Source: Lentibacillus cibarius (lineage in GTDB: Bacteria; Bacillota; Bacilli; Bacillales; Amphibacillaceae). Taken from it: a stretch of DNA of 64,000 bases. How positions within the stretch are numbered: the first letter of the stretch is position 1; each line of letters starts with the position of its first letter. Shown in pieces: positions 1 to 8,598 of this stretch. Position numbers and translations under genes: made by a program. Location: NCBI RefSeq assembly GCF_005887555.1, contig NZ_VCIA01000001.1, positions 3,100,001 to 3,164,000 of the forward strand. The letters are read 5' to 3'. Below the pieces are notes generated by a model that searched no databases, was not told the origin of the DNA, and saw only the letters and a list, made by a program, of their open reading frames with translations.

Positions 1-312
1 GATCATCGAATAGTCAATTTAAATGTTACTGACAATGTGATTATGGACCAGGATGTGGCTCCAGGTGAAAAAGTAGATATAATCGTTGTCTATAAAAAAG
101 ACGGGAATATGTTATCAGAGCGTCTTTTCAGTGGAGTAAGTGTCGTTCAAATGGAAAAGGTGGATAATCAAGAAGCAAAACCGGCTGTTAAGGTCAGTTT
201 AACGGTTGAAAAAGCACGACAACTGATCTATTACCAAAATGTTGCTGAACAAATCAGGGTACTAAGAATCAATGGAGTTGACGAGAAACCTGCAGAACAG
301 AAAGGAAAGTAG
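1..312 (+). CDS. cpaB: Flp pilus assembly protein CpaB/RcpC-like, C-terminal part
   Basis: The reading frame is already open at base 1, so the gene begins before the window; about 103 residues remain. The visible part matches the end of CpaB/RcpC proteins: a GEKVDIIVVYKK strand like the PGDRVDV of the RcpC domain, and near the end EKARQLIYYQN followed by IRVLRI, the usual CpaB pattern. CpaB is an inner-membrane or envelope subunit of the Tad/Flp pilus machine. It stands four bases ahead of a cpaE/tadZ-type ATPase and heads the tad cluster seen here. The call rests on these short similarities and the neighbours; the N-terminal membrane anchor and SAF domain cannot be seen. Confidence 0.75.
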   Translation, partial: DHRIVNLNVTDNVIMDQDVAPGEKVDIIVVYKKDGNMLSERLFSGVSVVQMEKVDNQEAKPAVKVSLTVEKARQLIYYQNVAEQIRVLRINGVDEKPAEQKGK

Positions 313-315
313 TTC

Positions 316-1443
316 ATGGATACAAGCGCGCTTTTACTGAGTCAAAATAATGATTGGATTGAAAAAATCATATCTATTTTTAATCAGCTTGGCATTCATC
401 ATGAAGTTACCACGGAGAATCTGGGTAACAAACTATTTAATGAGCATGTGATTATTGACGGAAGTTTCATTTCACCCGAAGCATTTAGTGGTGCACCCAA
501 TGTTCATACATTAACGGTGCTGGTTGAAAATGAAAACTTTGATGAAGCTAGAAAGTGGATGAATGTAGGGGCAGATGCCATTTTTATTTTTCCGAGTGAA
601 ATTGATCGTTTTCATGAATGGTTGAAGGAAATGGATGAACAGATTAAAAATCGCAAGGACTTTATGGGAAATGATGAACATGGTAATGAAGTGTGGGCTT
701 TTTACAGTGCAAAGGGTGGTTCAGGTAAGTCCACGATTTCGGCTATTGTCGCACAGTCGTTAGCTATACACGAGGATAAAAGAGTACTATTAATTGATAT
801 GAACAGTCAATATGGCGGCCAAGAGCCATTGTTCGGTTTGGAGTCAGGACGTTCTTACGAGCAATTGCAAATAGTTTTGGATGAATTGACGCCGGAACAT
901 ATCATGAATGTCAGTAACCAAACCGTAACCGGAGTAAACGTATTGCTTGGTCCTTCAAATCCAATGAAATCAGCGGACTTGCCGGAATACCTGCTGCCCA
1001 AGGTTATAAAAGTAGCTAAAACATATTTTGACTATGTACTTCTGGATTTGCCTACTGAATTAAGTGACAGAAGCTATGCTGGATTAAGTGAGGCTACGAG
1101 GGTTTTCTATGTTTTAAACGGTGATAGTTTGTCTATTCGGGCATTCAAACAGGCCAGGTCTTTATTTGACCGATTGGCTTTGAAAAACGGAGACAATTTT
1201 AACGTTATTCTAAACAGGGACAGTTCAAAGAGCGAACTTCAGGAAAAAGATGTAGAGAAAATAATTGACGAACCGATATTTACCAAAATAAGTGCCGACT
1301 TTTCCGGTCTTCAGCCTATGATTAATATGGGGTATCCGTTCTTTGAAAAGAAAAAGGATAAAGGAAATAATAAAGTGAGCCGGGATGTGAGAAAGCTGGT
1401 GCTTCAAGTTATGGAGGGGGATAATCATGTCGTGGGTACATAA
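316..1443 (+). CDS. tadZ: Tad pilus localisation ATPase, CpaE/TadZ-like (MinD/ParA family)
   Basis: A 375-residue protein with an N-terminal receiver-like region (about 1-115) and a C-terminal ParA/MinD ATPase domain. The deviant Walker A KGGSGKS lies at 133-139, followed by LLIDMN at about 157 and DYVLLDLP at about 240. In Tad systems CpaE/TadZ places the pilus machine at its site in the cell and binds ATP as a dimer. The receiver-like part lacks an obvious phospho-acceptor aspartate pair, as usual for TadZ. An AAAGGAAAG ribosome site precedes the ATG. The 3' end overlaps tadA by 17 bases, which implies translational coupling. Confidence 0.88.
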   Translation: MDTSALLLSQNNDWIEKIISIFNQLGIHHEVTTENLGNKLFNEHVIIDGSFISPEAFSGAPNVHTLTVLVENENFDEARKWMNVGADAIFIFPSEIDRFHEWLKEMDEQIKNRKDFMGNDEHGNEVWAFYSAKGGSGKSTISAIVAQSLAIHEDKRVLLIDMNSQYGGQEPLFGLESGRSYEQLQIVLDELTPEHIMNVSNQTVTGVNVLLGPSNPMKSADLPEYLLPKVIKVAKTYFDYVLLDLPTELSDRSYAGLSEATRVFYVLNGDSLSIRAFKQARSLFDRLALKNGDNFNVILNRDSSKSELQEKDVEKIIDEPIFTKISADFSGLQPMINMGYPFFEKKKDKGNNKVSRDVRKLVLQVMEGDNHVVGT

Positions 1444-2749
1444 ACTTCGTGAAAATGGCTCAGCAGATGACATGGGAACCAGCGGTCAATTAGATGAACT
1501 CGTTAATCATTTTAAACAGAGACTGCTTAACGAAGCGAACCTTGATTCCATTACGTCATTGCCTTCCCAGGAGAGAAAACAAACCATTGAACGTTTACTG
1601 CTACAAATGATTAGTGAAGAGAAAATTATTGTTAAACAGGAAGATCTTAAGCAGATTGTCAATTTTATTATTAATGAGTCGGTGGGGTATGGACCACTTG
1701 AAAAACTGCTGGCAGATGATTCCATAACTGAAATTATGGTTAATGGACCATCGGAAATTTACATTGAACGTCATGGTAAACTTTCAAAAACGGATGTTCG
1801 TTTCAGAGACGAAAATCATATCCGTCATATCATCGACCGGGTGATTGCACCGCTAGGCAGAAGGATTGACGAAAGTTCACCAATGGTAGATGCCAGGCTT
1901 CATGATGGCAGCAGGGTTAATGCGATTGTCCCGCCCATCAGCCTTGACAGTCCATCACTGACAATCCGTAAATTTCGCAAGACACCATTTTCGATGAATG
2001 ATTTATTAAATTACAGCTCCATGACCGAGGAAATGGCTTCATTTTTACAGGCGGCCATCATGTCGAAATGTAATATTATTGTGTCCGGTGGTACCGGAAG
2101 CGGGAAGACAACACTGTTAAATGTGTTATCGGAATCTATCGTTCAGGGAGAGAGAATTGTAACAATAGAGGATATGGCTGAACTGAGATTTCAGTATGAT
2201 AATATTGTCCGACTGGAGGCGCGCCCGGAAAATGCTGAAGGAACGGGGACCATCACGATAAGGCAATTGGTAAAAAACGCGTTAAGAATGCGGCCTGACC
2301 GCATCATTGTCGGGGAGGTAAGAGGAACGGAGGCCTTCGATATGCTACAGGCTATGAATACCGGTCATGAAGGTTCACTTACTACGGTTCACGCAAATTC
2401 CCCGAAAGATGCGCTCGGCCGTTTGGAAGCAATGGTTATTATGTCCGGTCTTCAATTAACAACCGATGTTATATCCAAGTATTTCGTTGGGGCGATAGAT
2501 TTAATTGTCCAAATGGATAGGTTAATAGACGGTAATAGAAAGATTACCAGAATCTCGGAATTATCTACTAATGAAAATGGTTTGGTTGTCAATGATATTT
2601 ATCGATTCAATCAGACATCTGCAAATAGCCAAGGTCAAGTAAAAGGTGACTTTGAATTAACTGATTACAGGCCGGAAGTGATTGATCGTTTTCGTCGGTA
2701 TGGGTTGGATATCCCCGAAGATATGCGCGAGAAGGCAGGTTGGTTGTAA
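1427..2749 (+). CDS. tadA: Tad secretion ATPase TadA/CpaF
   Basis: A 440-residue type II/IV secretion ATPase of full family length. The N-terminal domain (about 1-190) includes the PLEKLL and ITEIMVNG stretches typical of CpaF. Walker A GGTGSGKTT is at 221-229, Walker B RIIVGEVRG at 292-300, and the His box HEGSLTTVHAN at 314-324. It hydrolyses ATP as a hexamer at the cytoplasmic face and powers pilin assembly through TadB and TadC. It overlaps tadZ by 17 bases and shares one base (TAATG) with tadB, so the genes form one operon. Confidence 0.95.
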   Translation: MSWVHKLRENGSADDMGTSGQLDELVNHFKQRLLNEANLDSITSLPSQERKQTIERLLLQMISEEKIIVKQEDLKQIVNFIINESVGYGPLEKLLADDSITEIMVNGPSEIYIERHGKLSKTDVRFRDENHIRHIIDRVIAPLGRRIDESSPMVDARLHDGSRVNAIVPPISLDSPSLTIRKFRKTPFSMNDLLNYSSMTEEMASFLQAAIMSKCNIIVSGGTGSGKTTLLNVLSESIVQGERIVTIEDMAELRFQYDNIVRLEARPENAEGTGTITIRQLVKNALRMRPDRIIVGEVRGTEAFDMLQAMNTGHEGSLTTVHANSPKDALGRLEAMVIMSGLQLTTDVISKYFVGAIDLIVQMDRLIDGNRKITRISELSTNENGLVVNDIYRFNQTSANSQGQVKGDFELTDYRPEVIDRFRRYGLDIPEDMREKAGWL

Positions 2750-3678
2750 TGATGCAGGTAATGGTTTTATCGCTTTCTATTTTTTCGGCAATGGTAGGGA
2801 CATATTATTCGTTTCGTGCTATTAAGTTAAGAAAAAAACGCAGCAAGATTTATACGTCGTTTAATGTAAAGGAACAGAGTGAGCGCAGGAGCTTTATGAT
2901 GAAATTCGGTGATAAGTTTGACCGTTCAAGTGTTGGTAAAGATCTTTTATTGCGCCTTCAGCGGGCAGACATAAATATAAAGCCTTCAGAATTCATGATG
3001 TTGTTTTTGTTAATATTTAGCGTTTTATGGGTGATAAACAATAAATTACTGCAGTTAATGTTTCCTTTGGATGGTTTGTTGGCTTTTGCGATTGTCTATT
3101 TTTCGTCGCGTTTCCTTTTATCTTCAAGGAAAAACAAACGATTGGAGAAACTTAACGCCCAACTTCCGGAGATATGCAGACTAATGGCTAATTCTTTAAA
3201 AGCAGGCTTAACGATTCAGCAGGGGATTAAGAATTGCGCAGATGACCTAAATGAACCGGCAAAGACTGATTTTCAAATTATTGATAAAGAACTGGCCATT
3301 GGCGAGGACTTAGAATCGACATTGAATCGGTTCAGGGATAAATCTTCGTCAAGTGATGTCAATATTTTTGTCGGGACGCTTCTTATTCAGAAACAGGTAG
3401 GAGGAAATTTAGGAAACATACTTGATAATATGGCGCAAACACTGGAGTCAAGATCGCGAGTATACAAAGAAATCAGGTCAGCTACCGCCGAAGGGAAATC
3501 TGTTGCGTACATACTGCCATTAATGCCTGTTATTATGTGTGGAATGATGTCTCTCATTATTCCCGGCTTTTTAAATCCACTGTTTACGGTTTTTGGTTTA
3601 ATTTTATTAGGTGTTGTCGGTGGCATTATATTTATTGGGATTATGATTATAAAACGACTGACAACGATTAAGGTGTGA
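2749..3678 (+). CDS. tadB: Tad inner-membrane platform protein TadB
   Basis: About 309 residues with the GSPII_F (T2SF) domain at roughly 130-270, containing LPEICRLMANSLKAGLTIQQ and QVGGNLGNILDNM. There is one N-terminal membrane segment (about 4-22), a pair around 80-110 and a C-terminal pair around 245-305. TadB and TadC form the membrane platform on which the TadA ATPase acts. An in-frame TTG nine bases upstream also exists, but the ATG overlapping the tadA stop codon by one base is the simpler start. Next to it is tadC, six bases away. Confidence 0.9.
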   Translation: MMQVMVLSLSIFSAMVGTYYSFRAIKLRKKRSKIYTSFNVKEQSERRSFMMKFGDKFDRSSVGKDLLLRLQRADINIKPSEFMMLFLLIFSVLWVINNKLLQLMFPLDGLLAFAIVYFSSRFLLSSRKNKRLEKLNAQLPEICRLMANSLKAGLTIQQGIKNCADDLNEPAKTDFQIIDKELAIGEDLESTLNRFRDKSSSSDVNIFVGTLLIQKQVGGNLGNILDNMAQTLESRSRVYKEIRSATAEGKSVAYILPLMPVIMCGMMSLIIPGFLNPLFTVFGLILLGVVGGIIFIGIMIIKRLTTIKV

Positions 3679-3684
3679 TGGAAA

Positions 3685-4611
3685 TTGGGAGGATTTCAGG
3701 CAGCAATTGTTTTAATCATTCTTATTTTAATTTCACTACTGTTTGCATCCATATTTCTATATATTTATTTTACAAAGAAAATCAATCTGCAAAAACGTTG
3801 GGAAAAGAATATGAAAAAACAGCCCCGGGTCAAACTGACACACCGAATAAAAAAACGGTTATTGGCATGGGGGGCTAACATGGGGCCTAGGGCTTCATCG
3901 CTATTATCATTCAGGAATACCGAGAAGGACAAAAAGCAACTACATTTGGCTGGATCAAACATGACTTTAAATACTTTTTACGGTTTGAAATTGGTGCTGG
4001 TGTTTTTAGGAGCTATATTTTTCTTTGTTTCGTTTATTCTTGGCTCCACCATGCTTCTTTTGCTTTCGGTTTTGCTCTGTTTTGCTGCTTTTATGGCACC
4101 GGATATTTATATAAGCATGAAGGCTAAAGAGCGCCAACGAAGAATAGGTGAGGAAATGCCTGACTTTTTGGATACCATTAGTGTGATGTTGGAGGCGGGC
4201 AGTTCCTTAGATGGATCGTTGAAAACAAGCACGAAATATATGGAAGGTCCACTTTTTGAAGAAATAAAAAAGTTTAATCAAGAAATTGAACTTGGTGTGC
4301 CTAGGAAAACAGCCTATCTTCATTTGATGAATCGAAATAATTCCAAGGAGCTTCAGGCCTTGGTGCAAGCACTTATTCAAGGAAATGAGCTTGGTGTTCC
4401 TGTAGCCCAAACATTTAGTGTTCAAGCTGAAGATCTTAGGTCAAGCAGAGGTAGTCTGGCAAAGGAAAAGGCAGCCAAAGCCAATCCAAAAATCTCATTA
4501 GTGACAACGTTTTTGATTGCACCATCGATTTTCTTTTTGCTTATAGGACTGATGATTTTGAATATGATTTATAATCCTGATTCATTTGGGGTTACTAATA
4601 TTTTTAATTAA
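3685..4611 (+). CDS. tadC: Tad inner-membrane platform protein TadC
   Basis: A 308-residue paralogue of TadB with the same T2SF core: EEMPDFLDTISVMLEAGSSL at about 155-175 and GNELGVPVAQTF at about 234. Membrane segments lie near residues 5-30, 105-140 and 275-300. It begins with TTG (LGGFQAA), placed eight to nine bases after AAGGTG. It should pair with TadB in the platform complex. The order tadZ-tadA-tadB-tadC-pilin-tadE-tadG fits the established Gram-positive tad cluster. Confidence 0.9.
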   Translation: MGGFQAAIVLIILILISLLFASIFLYIYFTKKINLQKRWEKNMKKQPRVKLTHRIKKRLLAWGANMGPRASSLLSFRNTEKDKKQLHLAGSNMTLNTFYGLKLVLVFLGAIFFFVSFILGSTMLLLLSVLLCFAAFMAPDIYISMKAKERQRRIGEEMPDFLDTISVMLEAGSSLDGSLKTSTKYMEGPLFEEIKKFNQEIELGVPRKTAYLHLMNRNNSKELQALVQALIQGNELGVPVAQTFSVQAEDLRSSRGSLAKEKAAKANPKISLVTTFLIAPSIFFLLIGLMILNMIYNPDSFGVTNIFN

Positions 4612-4627
4612 AAGGGAGAGGATTGAC

Positions 4628-4858
4628 ATGTTACAAACAATTGGAACAAAAATTTACGGGATGTTCCATTTAGCAAAAGCGCGATTAAACAATGAAGACG
4701 GAGCGGAATTGATGGAATGGATTGGTATGTGCTTAGTGGTTTTGGCGCTTATGGGGGCAATCATTACTTTCTTTAATAGTAGTGGAAGTGAAGGCATAGG
4801 GGAAAAAATACAAGATTTTATCACCACTCAGATTGGTAATCTTTCCAATGATGGTTGA
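4628..4858 (+). CDS. Flp-type major pilin candidate
   Basis: A 76-residue protein with one hydrophobic helix (about 31-50). The sequence DGAELMEWIGMCL fits the class III prepilin cleavage site: Gly, then a mature start with Glu at position +5, followed by the hydrophobic helix. Most Flp pilins have Glu-Tyr at +5/+6; here it is Glu-Trp. The leader of about 26 residues is short, basic and typical. Translation should start at the ATG after AAAGGGAGAGG; an upstream in-frame start is less likely. It directly follows tadC, so it is probably the structural pilin. No prepilin peptidase (TadV) gene is seen in this window. Confidence 0.8.
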   Translation: MLQTIGTKIYGMFHLAKARLNNEDGAELMEWIGMCLVVLALMGAIITFFNSSGSEGIGEKIQDFITTQIGNLSNDG

Positions 4859-4899
4859 TCAACCATTTATTCCGATTCATTTCTAATGGGGTGCCCAGT

Positions 4900-5271
4900 A
4901 TGAAAAAGTATCTAAAAAATGAACGAGGTTCTCAAACGTTGGAATTTGTTGGCATGTTCCCATTGATTGTCATTGCTGCACTTGTTGCCTGGCAAATTTT
5001 AATGGCCGGATATACGATGATTGTTGGTGAAGCAGCTGCCCGTGATGCGGCGCGGGTTGCAAGTGTTGATGGTAATTATGAACAGGCGGCGAGGAATTCT
5101 GCAAGTGGTCTTTACGTGAGTAGCCGAAAATCAGACTTAGGCGATAGTGTTGAGGTGACTGTTACAACTAAGGTTCCTACTTTAAAAATTCCTATTTGGG
5201 AAAATCCGAATTTTGAAATCGAGGCATCTGCTATCATGCCCGTGGAATCTGGTGAAGAAGACGATGACTAA
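4900..5271 (+). CDS. tadE: TadE-like pseudopilin
   Basis: A 123-residue protein with NERGSQTLEFVGMFPLIV near the N terminus, a TadE-type prepilin site (Gly then Ser with Glu at +5) followed by one membrane helix at about 17-40. The following GEAAARDAARVAS is characteristic of TadE/TadG pseudopilins. TadE is processed by the prepilin peptidase and helps pilus assembly or anchoring. The ATG at 4900 is chosen because the extension upstream lacks a ribosome site and spoils the short basic leader. Its end overlaps the next gene by eight bases. Confidence 0.85.
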   Translation: MKKYLKNERGSQTLEFVGMFPLIVIAALVAWQILMAGYTMIVGEAAARDAARVASVDGNYEQAARNSASGLYVSSRKSDLGDSVEVTVTTKVPTLKIPIWENPNFEIEASAIMPVESGEEDDD

Positions 5272-5989
5272 AAACGAACTAAGAAATGAAAAAGGTTCCA
5301 CCACGCTTATGATGATGGGACTGCTGCTAGGTATTATTTTAATGGGATTCGTTTTCTTTGATATGTCTAGTGTCTTAATGGAACGACGCATCTCTCAAAC
5401 TGGCAGTGATGCGGCTGCTATTGCCGCTGCACAAGAAGCTGAAAAATCTTATCAGGAAGTACTGGAAGAGGAAACAAGGGTTGAATTGACAGATTTACAT
5501 GAGCGTACAGAGGATTATAAAGAAGACTGGGAGGAATCAGTTGGCGACGATGAAAGTAGTGTCTCATGGGGAGATGCATTTGACGAATGGATCAATAATT
5601 TGGAAGAAGAATTCGATGACAGGTCCATGCCTGCAAGTATAGTAAACTACTTAAAAGGGGCTAATTCCGGGGTTGATATTGACGAGGCAATCAAGTTTTT
5701 ATGGGACACTGACAGTTTGTCAAATCTAGTCTGCGATGCAGTTAGCAGCCATACAGAAGAGATCCGGGAAGCTGCCCAACATTATGCAGATCTAAATGGA
5801 ATTGAGAATGATATCTCGATTGTTTTTCCCGTTGAAAATGGGGATGAAGGTTTCAAGGTTGGTGTACGCACAAAGAGTACAATAAATGATTCTTTCCTTA
5901 ATAGTGTTAACACAGAACAGCTAAAGGTTCCGGCACATGCAATTGTTAATATTCAGCAACCGGAAGGCATGAACATCATTTGCGATTGA
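5264..5989 (+). CDS. TadG-like / TadE-family pilus protein
   Basis: A 241-residue protein starting with a basic leader and NEKGSTTLMMMGLLLGIILMG, a prepilin-like site followed by a single membrane helix (about 13-35), then RRISQTGSDAAAIAAAQEAEKS, the hallmark of TadG/Flp pilus-assembly proteins. The remaining 180 residues are acidic and probably lie outside the cell; no von Willebrand domain is visible, although TadG often has one. It overlaps tadE by eight bases and ends the core tad operon. A large secreted toxin-like protein follows 42 bases downstream. Confidence 0.8.
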   Translation: MTKNELRNEKGSTTLMMMGLLLGIILMGFVFFDMSSVLMERRISQTGSDAAAIAAAQEAEKSYQEVLEEETRVELTDLHERTEDYKEDWEESVGDDESSVSWGDAFDEWINNLEEEFDDRSMPASIVNYLKGANSGVDIDEAIKFLWDTDSLSNLVCDAVSSHTEEIREAAQHYADLNGIENDISIVFPVENGDEGFKVGVRTKSTINDSFLNSVNTEQLKVPAHAIVNIQQPEGMNIICD

Positions 5990-6031
5990 GCACTATCATA
6001 AGGTAAAGCAAGTGAGCACAGGTGGTGTCGT

Positions 6032-7438
6032 ATGAAAAAACAATTGTTAGGGTTATTTGTATTGTTATTGTTCATGTCTCCTTCGACTATTTTCGCCTCG
6101 GGCAATGTGAAAATAATTGGTGAAATAGAAATGGAAGGCGATCACCCTACACTATCAGATGGTGAAGTCAGTGAAACGGAATGGCGGGAGGGGCTGCCCG
6201 GTGGAACTGACGGGAGCGGCAGTGAAGAACCGGGGTCTCCCGATTCTGATGGGGGTCTCGTAGATTGGCTGGCTGATTTATGGGATGACGCAGTAGATGC
6301 CGGCGAGAAAGTCTGGGATTCACTAAAGGATGGTGCCAAAGTAACATGGGATACCATTGCCGGCGGTGCGGAAGCTAGTTGGGATTTTATTAAAAATGTC
6401 GGTGTATCCATTTCGGATTGGTATAATGATCTGCCGGATTGGGGTCAGGATCTGATAAAAACAATCGGTGCAGTCATCATTGGGGCTGCGATTGTTATAG
6501 GTGTCATAGTTGGAGGAGCTGCCTTATTAGGTATCACTATAGCCGTGGGGAGTGTAATCGCTGGAGCAATAGCAGGAGCGGTTTTATTAGGTGGCGGCTA
6601 TTTTGCATTAAATGGTGGAACCGATGACTTTTCCTTCTCACATGCACTTATGTGGGCTACCGGTGGCGGATTTTTAGGCGGATTTGCATTTACATCGGCA
6701 GGAAGTGCAGTTGTTACCGCACTTGCGCGAAGGTTAGCACCTACATTTGCTCAGAAGCTATATTTGATTTTTCAATTAGGTGGAAGAGGAATGGCTGCAC
6801 GTTTTTTGTTAGGTACCTGGTTGAGGAATTCAGTTGTACCTATGAGTGGATTAATAATATTTGAAGGGCTAAATATTTTCATGACTGGTGAACTACCTTC
6901 TGCAAGGAATTTTGCATCTAATACCATTCTTACATTATTAACAGCTCCAATAGGAGGTCATTTTACCAACAAGGCAATATCATCATTTGGAAATAAAAAG
7001 ATTGTTAATGGAGTATTGTCGGCTTCAGCTGGGATGAATATTGGCGGCGCATCAAGTTATTTGCTTGAATCAGCAGGATCGGGAAGCGGATCATGGATAG
7101 ACTATGTAGGTGGTATGGCTACTGCAGGATTATTTATGAGGCTTAGACCGACAGTGAATAAATATATGACTGATAAAACAAGGGAAATAGGGTATGAAGT
7201 GTTACAAAAATCTACTGGTGGTCAGCTGTCGAATATTCTTAAAGGAAAACCAAATATTATCAATGGTTTCCAAGAACCTACTAATACTAAATATTATAGA
7301 AAAACACCAAAGAGTTTTAATTTAAATGGATCAGTGGATCCTAATTTGTCATATGATTCGTTACAAAATAAAAATAAGTTAACTCAGCAAGAACAAAAGG
7401 CATTACAAGATTATCTGCAAAGTATAGGGGAAAAATGA
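6032..7438 (+). CDS. Secreted polymorphic-toxin-like protein with glycine-zipper membrane region
   Basis: A 468-residue protein with a signal peptide (about 1-22, ending near IFASG). Residues 30-75 are acidic and Gly/Ser/Pro rich. Residues 75-130 hold imperfect 11-residue Trp-Asp repeats (KVWDSLKDGAK, VTWDTIAGGAE, ASWDFIKNVG). Residues 140-225 are a Gly/Ala-rich hydrophobic stretch resembling a pore or the pretoxin part of Gram-positive polymorphic toxins. The last 90 residues are hydrophilic and Asn/Lys/Gln rich and could be the variable tip. No known enzyme motif was recognised. It follows the tad genes with a GGTGG-like ribosome site and precedes three paralogous small membrane proteins. 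The toxin call is inference from architecture and context. Confidence 0.5.
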   Translation: MKKQLLGLFVLLLFMSPSTIFASGNVKIIGEIEMEGDHPTLSDGEVSETEWREGLPGGTDGSGSEEPGSPDSDGGLVDWLADLWDDAVDAGEKVWDSLKDGAKVTWDTIAGGAEASWDFIKNVGVSISDWYNDLPDWGQDLIKTIGAVIIGAAIVIGVIVGGAALLGITIAVGSVIAGAIAGAVLLGGGYFALNGGTDDFSFSHALMWATGGGFLGGFAFTSAGSAVVTALARRLAPTFAQKLYLIFQLGGRGMAARFLLGTWLRNSVVPMSGLIIFEGLNIFMTGELPSARNFASNTILTLLTAPIGGHFTNKAISSFGNKKIVNGVLSASAGMNIGGASSYLLESAGSGSGSWIDYVGGMATAGLFMRLRPTVNKYMTDKTREIGYEVLQKSTGGQLSNILKGKPNIINGFQEPTNTKYYRKTPKSFNLNGSVDPNLSYDSLQNKNKLTQQEQKALQDYLQSIGEK

Positions 7439-7494
7439 TTTGAATAGATAATATGTAGTATTATTGTTTATTCTTGTATAAAGGGTGGTTATGT

Positions 7495-7800
7495 TTGAAC
7501 GACAAGTTGTGGAAAACGATACAAATTTCCAGTTTTATATTAATCTTGGCATTAATTATAATGACCATTATCGTATCACCACTTGAGCCACTGCCAGGTG
7601 GAGGATGGGAAATTACATTTCCAAGTAAGGCTTACCAAATTATTGGAATTGTGGTCATTATAGCACTTGGTCTGACATGGGTTTTTGCTACCTATGTTCG
7701 AAAAGAAGGAGAAGTATCAATGAAGGCTGTTAAGAGTGGACTTTTCTTCATTGTTGGCTTTGGATTATTTTATTTATTGTTACAGATCATTAATTCTTAA
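7495..7800 (+). CDS. Small three-helix membrane protein, paralogue 1 (candidate immunity protein)
   Basis: About 101 residues, starting at TTG six bases after AAGGGTGG. It begins LNDKLWKTIQISSF and has membrane helices at about 9-29, 47-67 and 80-98, with conserved PGGGWEITFPSKA and LTWVFATYVRKEGEVS between them. Two close copies follow at 8081 and 8599. The three share the start, the loop motifs and the length, so this is a local gene family. Their place just after the toxin-like gene, with broken toxin-tip remnants between them, suggests membrane immunity proteins. The family was not recognised by name. Confidence 0.6.
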   Translation: MNDKLWKTIQISSFILILALIIMTIIVSPLEPLPGGGWEITFPSKAYQIIGIVVIIALGLTWVFATYVRKEGEVSMKAVKSGLFFIVGFGLFYLLLQIINS

Positions 7801-7811
7801 TTCCGCGTACA

Positions 7812-7981
7812 AAATTATTAATATCCGGGGAACCAAAAGGAGTAAACACCATTAGCTATGGAGCAAAATCGGTAGAGGGTAGCCCATGGTGAAACATATC
7901 TATTAATCTTTTAAAAGAAAAGCAGGTACGGAAATCGGTGATATCATTAATCAAAAAACTGATTATATGAAAAAGCTATAA
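7812..7981 (+). pseudogene. Degraded C-terminal toxin-tip-like fragment
   Basis: Between the first two small membrane genes, one frame reads ISGEPKGVNTISYGAKSVEG then SPW, a TGA stop, and NISINLLKEK. Shifting one base at about 7920 continues as KAGTEIGDIINQKTDYMKKL and a TAA at 7979-7981. The joined text is protein-like and ends about 100 bases before the next candidate immunity gene. It has no start codon and no ribosome site. It is read here as the remains of a displaced toxin tip, different in sequence from the tip of the intact gene at 6032-7438. Confidence 0.45.
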
Positions 7982-8080
7982 CTCGTCAATGAAAAGGCAG
8001 TTTCAAGTTACAGATGAAAGCAGGATTTGGGACATTTTATCCTAGATCGGAGAGGTTCTTGCGTATATGAGGTGTTGTAT

Positions 8081-8380
8081 TTGAACGATAAGTTGTGGAA
8101 GTCGATACAGTTTTCAAGTATGATATTGTTTTTAGGGGTATTTATAGGGGTAATTTTAGTCTCGGATCTCGAGCCTAAGCCGGATGGTGGCTGGCATGCA
8201 ACATTTCCCAGTAAAACTGTCCAATTGACAGCATTAGGACTCTCGATTGTACTTTTTCTGACATGGGTATTTGCTACATATGTGAGAAGGGAGGGCGAGG
8301 TTTCACTTCGGGCTGCTAAACGCGGTGTTCTATTTATCATAGGAATGGGCATATTCTATTGGTTGCTGCAACAGATTTAG
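8081..8380 (+). CDS. Small three-helix membrane protein, paralogue 2 (candidate immunity protein)
   Basis: A 99-residue copy of the protein at 7495, starting at TTG six bases after GAGGTG. Helices lie at about 9-29, 46-66 and 79-97. The loop reads EPKPDGGWHATFPSKTVQ, where paralogue 1 has EPLPGGGWEITFPSKAYQ. It is nearly identical to paralogue 3 from about residue 32 to the end, while the first 30 residues differ more, which suggests a recent duplication or gene conversion. A protein fragment resembling a toxin tip precedes it. Confidence 0.6.
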   Translation: MNDKLWKSIQFSSMILFLGVFIGVILVSDLEPKPDGGWHATFPSKTVQLTALGLSIVLFLTWVFATYVRREGEVSLRAAKRGVLFIIGMGIFYWLLQQI

Positions 8381-8515
8381 TCCTATCATCCTCTTCCTTG
8401 CATAAGAGATGTTGGTACTTGATCATGACATTTCATTTATTGTTTAACAGAGTTGGACGTTTTTTCACTCCCAAGAAAAAAATTGCTGTTGCAAGTCAAT
8501 AGCCCCCTCAAATGC

Positions 8516-8560
8516 CACAAGAACAAATTGCATTCTAAGGATATCTGGAAAGCATAAGCA
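8516..8560 (+). pseudogene. Second remnant of a toxin C terminus
   Basis: The DNA here aligns with the last 40 bases of the intact toxin-like gene (about 7387-7427) at roughly three quarters identity, and the translation QEQIAF, stop, GYLESIS mirrors QEQKALQDYLQSIG. It has lost its start and carries a stop. It lies about 40 bases before the third small membrane gene, in the same relative position as the intact toxin end has to paralogue 1. This supports repeated duplication of a tip-plus-immunity unit. Confidence 0.55.
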
Positions 8561-8598
8561 ATAATTGGTTATTCCAGATTCAGAAAGCAGGTGTTCAA

